NCBI GenBank assembly: GCA_036346255.1
Contig: CM070618.1
Location: 75,712,428 to 75,776,427, forward strand
Origin: Ampelocalamus luodianensis
Taxonomy: Eukaryota > Streptophyta > Magnoliopsida > Poales > Poaceae
Direction: 5' to 3'
Length of the DNA stretch: 64,000 nucleotides
In this document: positions 50,501-61,242 of the stretch, piece by piece
Position numbering within the stretch: the first letter of the stretch is position 1
Layout of the letters: each line of letters starts with the position of its first letter
Made by a program: the position numbers and the translations under genes
Notes under the pieces: generated by a model
Told to the model about the DNA's origin: nothing
Seen by the model: the letters and a program-made list of their open reading frames with translations, nothing else
Database searches by the model: none

Positions 50501-52716
50501 GACTTGACGAAGAAGACACCGCCGACCACTCCTCTAAAGATGATGTGGCAATCTCATTACACGCGTTGACGGAATTCGCATGGGAAAGACCATGCAATTG
50601 CGGTGGACATCCATGATACACACATGCGAACGTTGATAGATTCGGATCCACACACAACTTTATCGCCAAGAAACAATGAGACACTTAGGACTTACAACGG
50701 TATGCGACAATTCATCGCGGTCGCCGTCGCTAATGGTGATAAGGTAGCGATGACGGGACTCTTACATGGCGTTCGTCTTGGATTGCCCAGAGGAGTTTCT
50801 CTTGGATTTTTATGTCATACCGCTCATTGGATTTGATATAGTACTCGGCGTTCGGTGGCGGACCTTGGGACCGATCATGTGGGATTTTGATCACTAACTA
50901 TGGCCTTCTCGCGACACGACCACCGAGTTAATTGGCATGGGTTACGACACTGTCACAACAAGCCAACATATCGCTTTCTGAGGAGACACATTCCTCGCTC
51001 CTAGCCGCATTGTTTGTGCGCGTCTTAATCGTGGAGTTTGGGAATTGTTGGTACAATGGATGGGCTGCGCCACGCTGGATGCTACTTGGGTGCAATTGAC
51101 GGATTTTAAGGATCGGTATCCTACATTCCATTTCGAGGACGAGCTGTTTCGAATGAGGTGGAAGTGTTGTGGACTCATTTGTCGGACAAACGTATCAGCA
51201 TCGGCATAAGACTATTGTGTCCTGTTCGGACACTACAGCAGTTTCGGTTTCAAAAGTTTCTGATGATGCAGTTGCAATACTTGACAAATACAGAGATGTT
51301 CGGCAATACTTGACGTCTACAGATAGAGTCTGGTTCGGCTACAACGTCTTCACGTACAGCTAAAGAGTAGAGTTCGGATTAACTAGTATTTGTTATTCTA
51401 TAGATAGATGAGTTTGTTTCGGAAGTTGTAACTTAATGATAGAAAGTCTATTATTAGTATGGTTTGTTCGGAAGGGCTCTCATGCATATAAGAGATGCCG
51501 GCTACTATTTGAGAAGGCAATAAAGAAATTACTCCTAGCAAGCAACAAGCAGATCAGAGCTTTCGTTGATTTGGAACCAGCCAAACCACCCGTAAGGGAG
51601 ATTTGTACTATCACGTATACGTACGTATACGAACTGCAATCAAGCCATAACACTCTTCTAACAATTATGGATAAAATCAATCTAAATGATGACCTTCCTA
51701 ACTAATAGATAACATTTCCAATTAACTAATCCCTATACAAGGAAACTAATTAACTATTTAGGGAAATAGATATTCTTATCGAAGAAGGTAATCCCTTCCC
51801 AGCCCTGATGCTACAGTACCAAGTACTGTTCAGCATGTCCACCCATGACATAGTAACTCTCTTTCAGACTGTCCACCCTCTACTTTGAATCATAGACACC
51901 ATCTTATCCATATCTACGACTCATTCAAATTATTTAATTTCTAATTGTCTATTTTCCTATTTTTTTTGTTGCTACAGTGGGATTTTGCCGGCAATTGATG
52001 TCATAGGCAAAAGTGCTATTGCGGGGGTAAGTCTACACAGCTTAACTTACCATTGGTCTAATTCAAGTTAATTTGGTATGCTTTTCTTATGTGGTCACAC
52101 AGTACCCTGTAAAATATTGAGATATCAGGGTTCCCGATCTAGGCAGAACCCAATCTATGCATTTTGTAACAGATGTATTTGTCTTGCTTTTTTTGAGTGG
52201 TTGATCAAACATCTTCATTAAGCAGCCTAAGTTATTCGATTTGCATGTTTCATTTAATTGATTAGTCATTTACACTGTTTTCACACTTAATTTTGACAGA
52301 TATTTTACTTTGTTGGATTTGGACTGTTTTGCCTCGAATCACTGCTCAGCATTGTTGTCATCCAGGTGGGTTTATGCTTTAACCTTTTGCTATGCCTGAA
52401 TCTAATGAGTAGGCAATGCCAAAGAAAACATTGGTGCCTATGGCCGTAGCCACTCTCATGCATCAATCATGCGTATGGTGCCTTCAGAATATATATTCTT
52501 TTTATCACTACAATATGCTAATGTCAATTAAATTTTCATATTTTTTTTGCGATAAAATTTATATCACCATTCTGATATTTTTTTCTCGGAGAGAGATTGT
52601 CATTCTGAACTTGGTCATTTGAAATACAGCAAGTATGCATGTACTTCCGTGGAAGTGGGAAAGCTGCAGAGATGAAACGTGAGGCAGCGCGTGGTGCTAT
52701 GAGGTCAGCCTTTTGA
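41547..52716 (+). CDS. SCAMP: Secretory carrier-associated membrane protein (SCAMP)
   Basis: Four-span membrane protein of post-Golgi and endocytic vesicles. Inferred exons: 41547-41603, 42769-42882, 43195-43257, 44276-44309, 44692-44814, 45671-45733, 45825-45918, 46006-46051, 46201-46268, 51978-52026, 52300-52365, 52630-52716; total 287 residues, slightly shorter than typical plant SCAMPs because the N-terminal tail is short. Visible: two NPF motifs (residues 8-10 and 16-18, EH-domain binding), a charged coiled coil (about 58-90, KEKELQAKEAELNKRE), membrane segments near 124-147, 152-172, 190-208 and 236-258, and the cytosolic WYRPLYNAMRTES loop between the second and third. The protein ends GAMRSAF, as usual. 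Intron 6 uses a GC donor (45734). Intron 9 is 5.7 kb because of a retroelement. An alternative 3' exon near 53011 is possible but not favoured. Confidence 0.94.
43959..44204. mobile_element. hAT-like MITE in SCAMP intron 3
   Basis: 246 bases with ends CAGGGATTAAAAAAC and TTTTCAATCCCTG and a perfect 8-base duplication CTTGCAAG (43951-43958, 44205-44212). Both halves are filled with GGTAACCGG / CCGGTTACC motifs in inverted arrangement, so the RNA can fold into a long hairpin. Confidence 0.85.
45267..45521. mobile_element. hAT-like MITE in SCAMP intron 5
   Basis: 255 bases, same family as 43959-44204 but inserted independently. It starts CAGGGATTAAAAACCCGG and ends GTTTTTGTTTCCATG; the 8-base duplication TTTCCAAC is perfect (45259-45266, 45522-45529). 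CCGGTTACCGG motifs cluster at both ends. Confidence 0.85.
46615..46993 (-). repeat. LTR A of the composite element
   Basis: 379 bases, the most diverged of the three LTRs but with the same order of landmarks: GAGGTAGAACAACG, GAGAGACC/GGACTTGG, ATAGTAA and the CCATGACA end. Confidence 0.65.
47160..47172 (-). promoter_or_regulatory. Primer-binding site of the short unit
   Basis: Plus strand reads GGCTCTGATACCA, the inverse of TGGTATCAGAGCC, two bases inside LTR B. This matches the initiator methionine tRNA 3' end used by many plant LTR elements. Confidence 0.75.
47175..47631 (-). repeat. LTR B of the composite element
   Basis: 457 bases, closely similar to LTR C. It is longer because a TAACTAATAGATAAC-type unit is repeated near 47425-47490. 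Confidence 0.8.
47632..48684 (-). pseudogene. Internal region of the composite element, gag-like remnant only
   Basis: Starting from the primer-binding site at 48669-48681, the minus strand has a short frame with EIDAMLKQILAKLDIL, a coiled-coil start reminiscent of gag-like proteins. A long minus-strand frame (48492-47686) is Cys/Ala/Arg-rich low complexity with no CCHC knuckle, protease or reverse transcriptase. Both this and the 181-base unit share an AGCTCGTCCTCGAGCTG block near their 3' ends. Confidence 0.45.
48669..48681 (-). promoter_or_regulatory. Primer-binding site of the long unit
   Basis: Second copy of GGCTCTGATACCA on the plus strand, just inside LTR C, showing that LTR C acted as a 5' LTR on the minus strand. 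Confidence 0.75.
48891..49373 (+). repeat. 5' LTR of the nested Gypsy element
   Basis: TGTTGTGGACTC to GCCATAACA, 483 bases. It differs from the 3' LTR by small substitutions and indels scattered along the length, so the insertion is not very recent. Confidence 0.88.
49378..49389 (+). promoter_or_regulatory. Primer-binding site of the nested Gypsy element
   Basis: TGGTATCAGAGC, complementary to initiator Met tRNA, four bases after the 5' LTR. Confidence 0.85.
49521..50444 (+). pseudogene. Gypsy gag, interrupted by an in-frame stop
   Basis: ATG at 49521 opens a gag frame with an N-terminal coiled coil (LDTMLRMLQDLTASKEAMDN) and the plant Gypsy gag core: FPTYDGKEDLLSWLNHCEQF, VWLASYHMTGVAQQWYYRLE and a VGDYQERFLALLCRC end. 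A TGA at 50073-50075 breaks it; the same frame then stays open to 50442 with LETAMSLARAYERL, a normal gag continuation. No intact zinc knuckle is seen. Confidence 0.8.
50445..51164 (+). pseudogene. Remnant of Gypsy protease region
   Basis: Shifted frames retain a CSMKGIYLLG-type linker and an aspartic-protease-like segment near 50635-50665, whose active-site motif is broken by a frame change. Nothing of reverse transcriptase or integrase is recognisable before the polypurine tract at 51151-51164. Confidence 0.5.
51165..51652 (+). repeat. 3' LTR of the nested Gypsy element
   Basis: 488 bases, same ends as the 5' LTR. A short ATACGTACGTAT expansion near 51618 distinguishes it. Confidence 0.88.
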
Positions 52717-53303
52717 TAGAGCAGCCTCTTGTACATCGTTGGTGGCTTCTTGTACATCCCTATACATATGCTGTGCGTCTCTGAGAGAGTACATAGCTAA
52801 AGATCTTCTAGCCTTTCTGTAATATATACCAGAGCCTTGTATGGATGGATATCTCAAAGCGTTTTCCGTGCTTAATTTCTTACCTAGGTTCATATGTGCT
52901 TTTAGGTAACTTGATTTTTTTGGGGAGTACACTTTGTGTACCTGATATGTACTCTGAACAACTCGCAAGATCATTCTTGTTCTTTTAACCTAATCATTAT
53001 TTCCTTGCAGTATGGTATCGCTTGTGAAATGAGTTCGCCAAATTGGTTCACATATAAAGAGCAAAGTTCATGAAGATAACCAGAAACAACAGAAAACATA
53101 TCGCGGGACTGTGCTAAAACTAGTTTATTATCCTATGCAAATCAGAAGCACCTTATTGCAATACACTAGCTAGCCCAGTATAGCCAAAGCTCAAAAGACT
53201 TAACAAAAATTTAAGAACGAAATTAAGGAAGGCTACCACTTAAAAACAAATGAAACGGGAGAAAAATTCTAGCTCGAACTTGCGCTGAGATTTCGTAGCG
53301 CCT
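52717..53303. other. Convergent 3' ends of SCAMP and the NPH3-like gene
   Basis: 587 bases between the stop codons of two convergent genes; both 3' UTRs must fit here and may overlap. No further gene is evident. Confidence 0.5.
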
Positions 53304-56300
53304 CTATTTGCCGCTCATGGCAGGCTGCGCTTGCTGCACCTTGGCTCCGAACCCGCACTTCCTGGTGAGGATGCTCCACGACCTCCTGGGCTTCCCGAGC
53401 CGCCGGATCTCCCGCTTCATGCTCAGGCACTCCTTCTCCAGCTCCGACACCCGCTCCTTCACGTCGGTGATGGCCTCGCTCCCCTTCCCCTCGGGCGCGT
53501 CGTCGGCGTCGGTCTGGCCGGCCGCGGCAGCGCCCTTGGGGACGATGGCGGCGTTGCCCGGGTGCGGGTGCGCGCCGTCGGCCGCCGCGTTGTCGGACAC
53601 GAAGAACCACCCGGCGATGGACGTGCGAAGGCGGAGCTGCTCGAAGAAGAGCACCTGCACCACCACCCGCAGCGGCAGCCGCTCGTTCTGCGCCGCGTGC
53701 GTGCACGCCTCCAGCGACAGCTTCTGGCAGTTCATCAGCCGACACAGCTGCTCCCGCTCCGATTCCGACAACCACGGGTGCGACTGCACGCAAGGATACC
53801 AGTGCGTGCATGGATCGTGTCATTTACGTGCGATACACAGAATGAAATGTTAATGCAGCTAGCGATGCGTCTGTCACCTTGAGGTATATGTCGATGGCGC
53901 GGTAGATGCCGTCGTCCACCGGCCGCGCGTAGTCGGGTACCACCGCGGCGAGCGCCTGGAACTTGGGCAGCTTCAGGTTGGTGTCCGGCGCCACCTCCGC
54001 GAGGTACCCGTCCATGAGCTTGGCCACCATGGTGATCGGCGACAGGGCGGACGGCGTCCCGGCCTGGGGCACCCCCAGGCTGCCCTCCTCCGCCACCGCC
54101 GGCGACGTGTACCCCGTCCCGAGCCCGTCCGTCGACGACATGAAGTAGTCCAGTATCCTCTGCACGCAGTCGATGTCGTACAGCGTCTCGACGGTGTAGC
54201 CAAGGTTGGGCACGAGCAGGTCGTCCAGCGAGGCGTCCTCGAGCTGTGCGCCGATCCGCCGCTCCAGGTTCTCCCGGCACAGCGGGCTGGCGTGGAGGAG
54301 CATCGCCGTGCGGAGCATACCGAGCAGGAACTTGGTGGAGGCCACGCCCTTCTTGGTCGGCAGCAGCGCCACGATCTCCTCCAGGAAGTACCTCTGATCG
54401 CTCTCGGACGGCGCGGAGACGTTGGCGGCGCGCGGGGTGACGCTGCGGCTGCCGGCGCCGGTGCCGCCAAAGTCGGCGGCGAAGCTGGCGTTGCTGAAGC
54501 TGGTGTTGCGCTTCAGGCCCGGGAGAAACCGCCCCGCGTAGAACATGATGGCGCCGGCGATGCTCTCAGCGCGCATGCCCTTCCCCTCCATCGCCTGGAT
54601 CAGCCGCTTGAACATGGGCAGGCTCAGGAACGACACGTCCTCGTACCACCAATCCATCCCGGACGCCGCCGCCGAGGCGGCTCCCCGCGGCGTGTCCCCC
54701 GAGCCTATGCCGTTCCACAGCGCGTCCCTGTCGAGGCTGGCGTTCTTGGGCGGCGCGGCGGCCTGGGGCCAGGCGGCGGCGGCGGCGTCGGAGGCGCAGG
54801 CCTTGGAGGCGAGCGCGGTGATGCAGCGGGAGACTATGTGGAGGTCCTCGGCGGTGGGGAGGACACCCTCGCAGGTCTCGAGCGCCTTGATGGAGTCCTT
54901 CCAGTTGGCGAGCACGTCGGCGAGGAAGGACTCGGCCTGCGTGATGAGGTTGCCCTCAGCGTAGTCGTCCGTCATGCGGAGGTACTCGGCGGCGCAGCGG
55001 AGGCACACCACGTTGAGCGCGTTGAGCTCGATCTTGACGTCGTAGCAGAACCTGGCCGCCAGCTCGAACGCCTTGGCGCCGCCCGGGATGTCGTCCAGCT
55101 GCAGCGTGCACATGCCGCCGACATCGGCCGGTGGCTGGTACTCGCTGATCATCCGCTGCAGCACGCCGCTCCGGCTCAGCAGCGGGAACTGAACCAACAA
55201 TAACAGTATTGATGTTACCATTAATCGGTCCCATTAACGCGATCTGTTCAAAGTACTCCATCCATGTAAAGGTGATTTAGAGCAAATACACTAACCTTGT
55301 GGAGGTAAAAGGACATCTCTCCTACTTCGACAACAACATCACTCTCAAGCTCGGTCATGCACCTCCTGGGAAAAAAAAGTTTATTAGAAGAAGCATGTAA
55401 GCATCTGAAACATGCATGCTCGAGATTTCGAACCAGAAGTATATATATGAATCTGGTTGTAATAGTAGATGGAAATGGATGAACTGAATCGAATAAACCC
55501 AAGCGACTAGATATATAGCACGTTGAACATGGCACACAAAAAATGTGGTTACATGCCTATGTTAGATATATAAGCTGCACCATCCGCATTCTCAGTCCAA
55601 TCTTCGTCTAGACGTGGAAGGGAGAACCAACCACTATCTTCCGTTACAAATAAAACCTTAGGGTCATATAACTGGGGCACGAAAGTGAATAAACAAAACT
55701 CTTTAAATCGAGGCATAGAATTTTCTAAAATGAAATCGAGGCAGAGAAGCTAAGGAAGAAAATTTGAAGGAGAAATGTAAACTTTTCTGCCTAGAGAGAT
55801 ATTCCTTCTTTTATAAATGAGAGCTAGAAAATCTTCGTACCCACGGCCCACTGTCACCGAAGAATCTCGTCTTGGGCAGTGCAGTCAAATTTTCTAAACT
55901 TTGAATATCGATATCTTTTTGAATATTTAGATAGAATATATGAAAATGATATGTATAGATTTGTCTTGAAAAGAATTTTTATAAAATAAAATTTTATTAG
56001 GTTTTCTAAATCTATTACAATACAAATTAGTGGTCAAAGTTACGTTTTAAGGACTACGCCGATTCCAAAACGATATTTTTTGTGACCAGATGGAGTAGTT
56101 TTGTTTTCCAGAAAATGTACCCTAGTTAGGATAGAATCACTGAATCAATCTACGAAAATTGAATATTAATTGTTAATTTCTTTTCTACTGTTAATAACTA
56201 GGAAATCATGGTATTATTAAAAGTACTTTAACATACAAATCTAATAGTACTACTGTTATGCCACTAAAAGTATATCATTGGCCAAACATTACAAAAAAAT

Positions 56301-56419
56301 CAACAGACCTGAGTATATCACAAATGAACACATTTGAGAGAAGGGAGGAATCGAGATAACCATGTGAGGCCTTCAAGGACGAAGATTTCCGGCTTGGAAC
56401 CCAACTTCATGGTCGCCAT
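53304..56419 (-). CDS. NPH3/RPT2-like (NRL) BTB/POZ protein
   Basis: Plant-specific substrate adaptor for CUL3 ubiquitin ligases or scaffold in phototropin/auxin signalling at the plasma membrane. Inferred exons in transcript order: 56419-56361, 55365-55296, 55188-53878, 53783-53304, giving 639 residues. N-terminal BTB (about 25-130: SDVVVEVGEMSFYLHK, FPLLSRSG), NPH3 domain (about 215-510: DWWYEDVSFLSLPMFKRLI, ETLYDIDCVQRILDYF, HPWLSESEREQLCRLMNC), and a C-terminal coiled coil (about 585-610: ERVSELEKECLSMKREI). The start MATMKLGSKPEIF is the usual opening of a subset of NRL proteins. Exons 3 and 4 are very GC-rich, which creates many false frames on the other strand. The member within the family (not NPH3 or RPT2 themselves) cannot be fixed. 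Confidence 0.94.
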
Positions 56420-58660
56420 CCTCTCCTGCAAAACTATTCTAGCCGGCCGATCTATATGTCTGTCAGACGAACGAGGCTGAGGGGGCTTGTTCACTAGGCA
56501 AGTATTTTTGAGGAAATGGAAGCGGAGGGAAGGAAGCGAGGAAGGATTGAACAGAGAAGATGGCGGTGTTGCTGTGCTTGTGCACGCAGGAAGAGCTGAA
56601 GTTGCATGCATGCAAAAGTGAGAGAACCCCAAAAAAAAAATATATGCATGAACAGTTCAAAGGTTGGCCCGGGTCCAAAGGAGAAGGGAGAAATCTGCGG
56701 GCCATTGCATTTCTTCCTATTCTTCTCAAGCATATCATCACGTTGCAGTTTACAGTTGCATGAACAAAAAATCTTCTTAGCTCATGCTCAAACAAGAAAA
56801 AATCTCCTCAGCTCTTGCGTACTGATATATTGATGGGTCTCTCTCTCTCTTGTTTATGTGTTCGGGCCCACCTGCCAGTTGCTGGTATAGTGGTATACTG
56901 TGTACTAGGTTAAGAAAGCAATTGCTAACTCTGTTTTTGCTGTCCCATGGTCAGGCACTCGAGATGCTGTGTCGACGATCCTTTGCCCTGCAAATCAAGC
57001 GACCAGGAGGCCATGGCCATGCATCTCCTGGAATTGCTCGGCCGCTCTCTCCCTTACACCTGGCCACCCAGATCCACTTCTCAGGGGGCTGTCCGTTCGC
57101 ATGCAATGCAATGATCCATGCCCGCAAGTTAGGACTGGGTGGTGATCCTTGATGGTGCGCGCTCCATGCCTCCATCCTTGAGGGTACAACCACTGCATGC
57201 CTCGATAGTTCCACCCCCGAATTTGCAACGCAGCACATTATTTCGTGACTTTGTGAGGTGCTACCGCGTGATGCGCGAAGTGTGTTTGGTTTGTTACCAA
57301 CGCGGATTAAATCAAATTTTGATAGCGCTAATGAAAATTGGCTATCGTTTGGTTTGCTACTAACATTCGATAATACTAATAAAAAATTAGTAATGCTAAT
57401 GAAATTCAATATCACACGCGGATAATCCGAGGTGATGAAATCGTTTACCAAAATTTTGGTAACGCTAAAATTTAGTTTCATACCAGTTTTGAACATGTCA
57501 AATTTTAGCTTGATTCATTGAACCATGAATCAAACTGCGCTAAAGCGTCGAGCACTCTTGCTTTTCTGGAATGCAAAAGCGTGTCAGCCACTCCCCACGT
57601 AAGCGAGCCAGGCAGGCCGGCCGGCCTGCATGTCGTACTCGACATTTCGACCTCTCTTTCTTTTTATCTTGTCAGTTTGTCGCCAGCGAGAGCGAATATC
57701 TTGCTGGATCCACCGTGCCTCCCATCGCATCCATCGCTTTCACCACCACAACGCAGTAAATTCCTTGTCCCGGTGCGTGCGCACCCCGCGCACAATGCTG
57801 GTACGGGAAAACTGCGCGTGTCGTGCCATTCGACGCCCACGGAGCGCAGCAGCCATCCAACAGATGCAGCAGCGCTTGGACTTTTCAAGGGCCCAGATCG
57901 AGGCGCGTGAGGCGCTGCAACGGCCTCAGTTCCTCCACGTCTTAGCCCTCAGCATTGATCGAGCTTTAGTAATACGGCGAAGGAACCTGGATGAATTCCA
58001 TTCCCAACCACGTGAAAGCATCTAGGGATTTGATTGAGCACCAAATCCACGTGAGGAAACAGACCCCTAGGTTAATTGATCCCCTCGTGCGTTCGGCAAG
58101 CTAGCTCTACGAAAACCTCACCTAAATGGAAAGAAGAAGTAAGAAAACGAATGAAATGTTCGTGGTACACGTAACTCCGCTGACAATGATGCGAGGAGAC
58201 GTGCGATGAATACTACTGCAAGTTGCCAAATGAGTTCTCGATGGACGACGCGCGGCCGACGATCCAGTGCTCGGCAACAAGAAGGCCACCTCAAATTGGT
58301 CGAAGGGAATGAGCAACCACCAGATATGGAGCTTCGACGTCGTCGATCTGGGTGGAGGCCACGCGTGGACATGGAGGCGATGCCAAGACGAGAGAGCCCG
58401 CGGACCGCGGCATCGTTGCGTCCATGCTCCTCGGCAACGCCTCCCTCCTCGTTACAAGTCGCCACCTCCTCGCTGCTCCTCGACGTCGCCCGCTCCGCCA
58501 CCTTAATTGCTTCCTCGAGGCCGCGCCTGGACATGGAGGCAACGCTACGACGTCAGAAAGAAGAGGATGCGACGACGTTGTGTAGATCTGGGAATAATTC
58601 CACCGCCAGGAATTTCCTGTAGATTGGGCCAGGATTTTGATCGATCCGGACCCATCCGAA
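56420..58660. other. NPH3-like promoter and intergenic DNA
   Basis: The first few hundred bases are upstream of the NPH3-like start codon. A CT-repeat is present near 56838. GC-rich stretches at 57560-57900 and 58200-58620 have multi-frame open reading but no recognised domain; I support no gene here. Confidence 0.4.
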
Positions 58661-59063
58661 CAGTGGCGGAACCACCCCGGGGCTAGCCGGGGCAGCTGCC
58701 TCGGGTCTCCTGAGTCGGGCGGGCCAAGTCATGCCGTAGTCCCTACGCAGCCGCAAAGCGTTGGGCGTAGGCCGAGACGGCCGAGTGCAAGTTGCAGTTC
58801 AAGTCAAATTCCTAATGAAATACAGATGCACTAGTAACCCTAAATACCAAACCATTCCCTATTCCTTCAGCTCCAGGCTCCAGTTCCAGCAGTGGGGGCT
58901 ACGGCACGGTGAGGCGCCGACTAGTCGACTACCGAGGCTCAACGCGAGAAATCGAGGAGGCGCGCGCGGCGGTGAGACTCGCCAGCGACGCAGATGAGCC
59001 ACCGAGCCAAGACAAAGAGTTAGCCCTCATCCTGAGTCTTTAAAATTCCTGATTCTGCCACTA
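58661..59063. mobile_element. hAT-like non-autonomous element
   Basis: Ends CAGTGGCGGAACC and GATTCTGCCACTA are imperfect inverses. Flanking 8-base sequences CATCCGAA (58653-58660) and CATCCAAA (59064-59071) differ by one base. The 403-base body has no transposase. Confidence 0.6.
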
Positions 59064-60069
59064 CATCCAAATAAGTCCTTAGGGGAAACAAGTGACCCAG
59101 CAAAGGTTGTAAATCAATCTTCGTATAGCACGGACGACATCCGGGTCAAGGTCCTTTTCCCCTTGAAATAGCCCGATGAACGGTCTAGCACAGGCCCGCA
59201 GCTCCTCATGTAGTTTCGTGTATTTCTATGTACGTCTCCTTTGTCAACTAAGGTTCACACACTCCATGTAACGGTAAAAGCCTTTGCCGGTGCTGCTTCA
59301 CTCGTCGACAGTGACAAATCGACAGGACTAGAGGCAGCACTACATCAGCAACAGGCACATATATTTTCTAAAAAGCAGGAGCTGAGTTATAGGGCTGAAA
59401 AGTTGAACGATTAAGCGAAAGACGTTTGGTTTTGAGCTGACTGTCTTTTAGTTAGACTGTCTAGCTAATCAGAATTGAAAAATATCTGAAATACCTCTGA
59501 GATAAATGACGACTTGTTTGATACCGTTTAAAGGATACTATGAGTAGATTTAATTTATTTATTTTTGCACGTTCGCATAAAAAATGTAATCTTAAGCATT
59601 AAATGTGAATAAGATGGGCAGCAAATATATTACAATGAACAAACATCATTAATTGCACCAAATGCAAACAAGGAAATACTAGAATCATGAAGAAAAAAAA
59701 CTAGATCAAGCCGTCAACTGGTCGTCGATGCCTCCACTTAATTGGTTGTCGTCGTCAGGAGGGAGAAGGCCGTTGATGCTCCCGATCTGGATCCAGATCT
59801 GGAGGTGTGAAGGCTTGGGGCGGTGGCACCAAGGGAGGAGGCGGAGGCTGGGGTGGCATGGCGCCAGCAAGGTCGAAACCCTAGTCGCCGCACAAGACGG
59901 GTAGAGGGAGGAGGCGAATGGAAGGGAAGAGGTGAACTACTGGTTTTTATACCTAGCATGGATTAGGTAAATATTTGCAATTTTCATAGGCAAAGTCCAA
60001 ACTCTATCCCTGCAAAAGACATTGAAATTACCTTCTTCACGTTGTATTGTGCTTCCGGCTTTTCCATAA
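59064..60069. other. Intergenic DNA, no gene supported
   Basis: AT-rich with a GC-rich patch at 59700-59950 that leaves a 73-codon Ser/Pro/Arg frame on the minus strand, judged to be compositional. Confidence 0.4.
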
Positions 60070-60347
60070 GGGCATGTACAACAGTTTATCTCTTAGGCTT
60101 GTCTTTAAAGACTCCAACTTACCTACAAACAACCTTAGAAATAATATCTCTAACAATTTATCTATAAAATTATTATTTTTAACACTTCTCTCATTACTCA
60201 CTCATTATTTACGTTGGTTTGTGTGCCCAGCTTGTCTCTTATAGGAGATAATGTATTCTCTCTCTTCACATCCTCTATTCTCTAACTAAACTTTTAAATG
60301 ACATAACATGTAAAAGACGGCTGAAGTGACTACTATTAAAGACGCCC
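60070..60347. mobile_element. Tourist-like MITE
   Basis: 278 bases with ends GGGCATGTACAACAG and CTATTAAAGACGCCC (imperfect inverses) and TAA on both sides (60067-60069, 60348-60350), as in PIF/Harbinger-derived Tourist elements. AT-rich interior. Confidence 0.65.
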
Positions 60348-61242
60348 TAAACAGCTACGAAAGCCAACCGTTTAAGATAACTTCTAGCTTTTCCAGTGAA
60401 AAGCGAAAGACGAAGTCCTCCAAACGGGACCATAAACATCAAACACGCCACTGTTGCCGTACCAGGCGGCCTGTCGGCTTGCCAATCACCGCAGCGCCAG
60501 GCAGGTGGGCCGCGCGCATGCGCATGCGCAGCCGCAGCCGCAGCCGCAGCCGCTCGTGCTCGCCACTGTGCGTGCCGGCGCACGCGGCACAGGCGGGGGC
60601 TAGGCCTGGGCGACTGGTTCTGTGCGCGAGGCCAGCGCCGCTGCTCGACTCCGATCGCGCAACAGTGCGAGACCGAGCCCCTACCTGGCGTGTACGCGCA
60701 CCGGCCATATCCGCGGCCGCGTAACATGTCGATCCGAGGGGTCCCCAAATTATTGCCGCTGGCCCATCCCCATGCTACGCAGACGTGCACTGCAGGTTTG
60801 CAACTGATGTCGCAACATATTTCACGGGTGCATACAACAAGGAGCATCAGGCTATTTTGTTACCTTAAAAGTCCCCCTGCACTGCATGCAGACTTTTCAT
60901 GGCCGGGTAGGGGCATGAACATCAAAGCTACCGAATTACCTACCCCCTACCCAACACAAGCACATATTATCTTGAATAATGTAGAATGCATTTGAATGGA
61001 ACTGTTGGTAAATTGTATGTAGCAAAAACTGGCTGGCTTCCCTGACGGTATATGGAAATGGAAGCCAGTCAGCCAGTCATGGGACATAACTCAGAGAAGT
61101 GTTTCAGGGAGGGGGGGCAGTGATACTGGGACATTGAGCTGGGTAACTGAAAGCTTCTCCGGTTTGCCAAGGATGATAACCTCGGCGGCGGAGGGTGTTA
61201 TCGGTGTCGCCTTACGAACGGAACAAATGGGGTTAGATCCTC
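60348..61242. other. Intergenic DNA and ULT1 3' UTR
   Basis: GC-rich part at 60450-60720 with a GCATGC/GCAGCC microsatellite around 60516-60552 that produces Arg/Ser and Ala-rich frames in several phases. The bases adjoining 61243 are presumably the 3' UTR of the minus-strand ULT1 gene. Confidence 0.4.

Larger units (their letters stand above)
48891..51652 (+). mobile_element. Non-autonomous Ty3/Gypsy retrotransposon nested in LTR C
   Basis: Complete element with LTRs 48891-49373 and 51165-51652, perfect 5-base duplication CTCTT (48886-48890, 51653-51657), primer-binding site at 49378-49389 and a purine-rich tract GAATGAGGTGGAAG just before the 3' LTR. The internal region is only 1.8 kb: gag plus a protease remnant, with reverse transcriptase, RNase H and integrase absent. 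Confidence 0.9.
46615..51850 (-). mobile_element. Composite LTR retroelement, LTR-int-LTR-int-LTR, in SCAMP intron 9
   Basis: Three related LTRs in the same (minus) orientation: A 46615-46993, B 47175-47631, C 48685-48890 plus 51658-51850 (split by a nested element). The outer ends TGTTATGAACC and CCATGACA are flanked by a perfect 5-base duplication TAGTA (46610-46614, 51851-51855), so the three-LTR structure behaves as one insertion. Primer-binding sites (inverse of TGGTATCAGAGC, initiator Met tRNA type) lie next to LTR B and LTR C. The internal parts are only 181 and 1053 bases with no pol, as in TRIM-like non-autonomous elements. Confidence 0.8.

Noticed and set aside
52981..53033. Possible extra 3' exon of SCAMP (TTGCAG acceptor followed by a short frame to TGA)
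   Set aside because: The usual SCAMP ending GAMRSAF with a stop at 52714-52716 is already present by read-through of the preceding exon.
53308..55203. Long plus-strand open frames, including one of 303 codons
   Set aside because: They are antisense shadows of the GC-rich NPH3-like exons; the minus strand has clear BTB and NPH3 domains.
55915..56100. Sequence resembling one end of a Stowaway/Mutator-type MITE (CTCCATCTGGTCAC inverse)
   Set aside because: No matching inverted end or duplication was found nearby.
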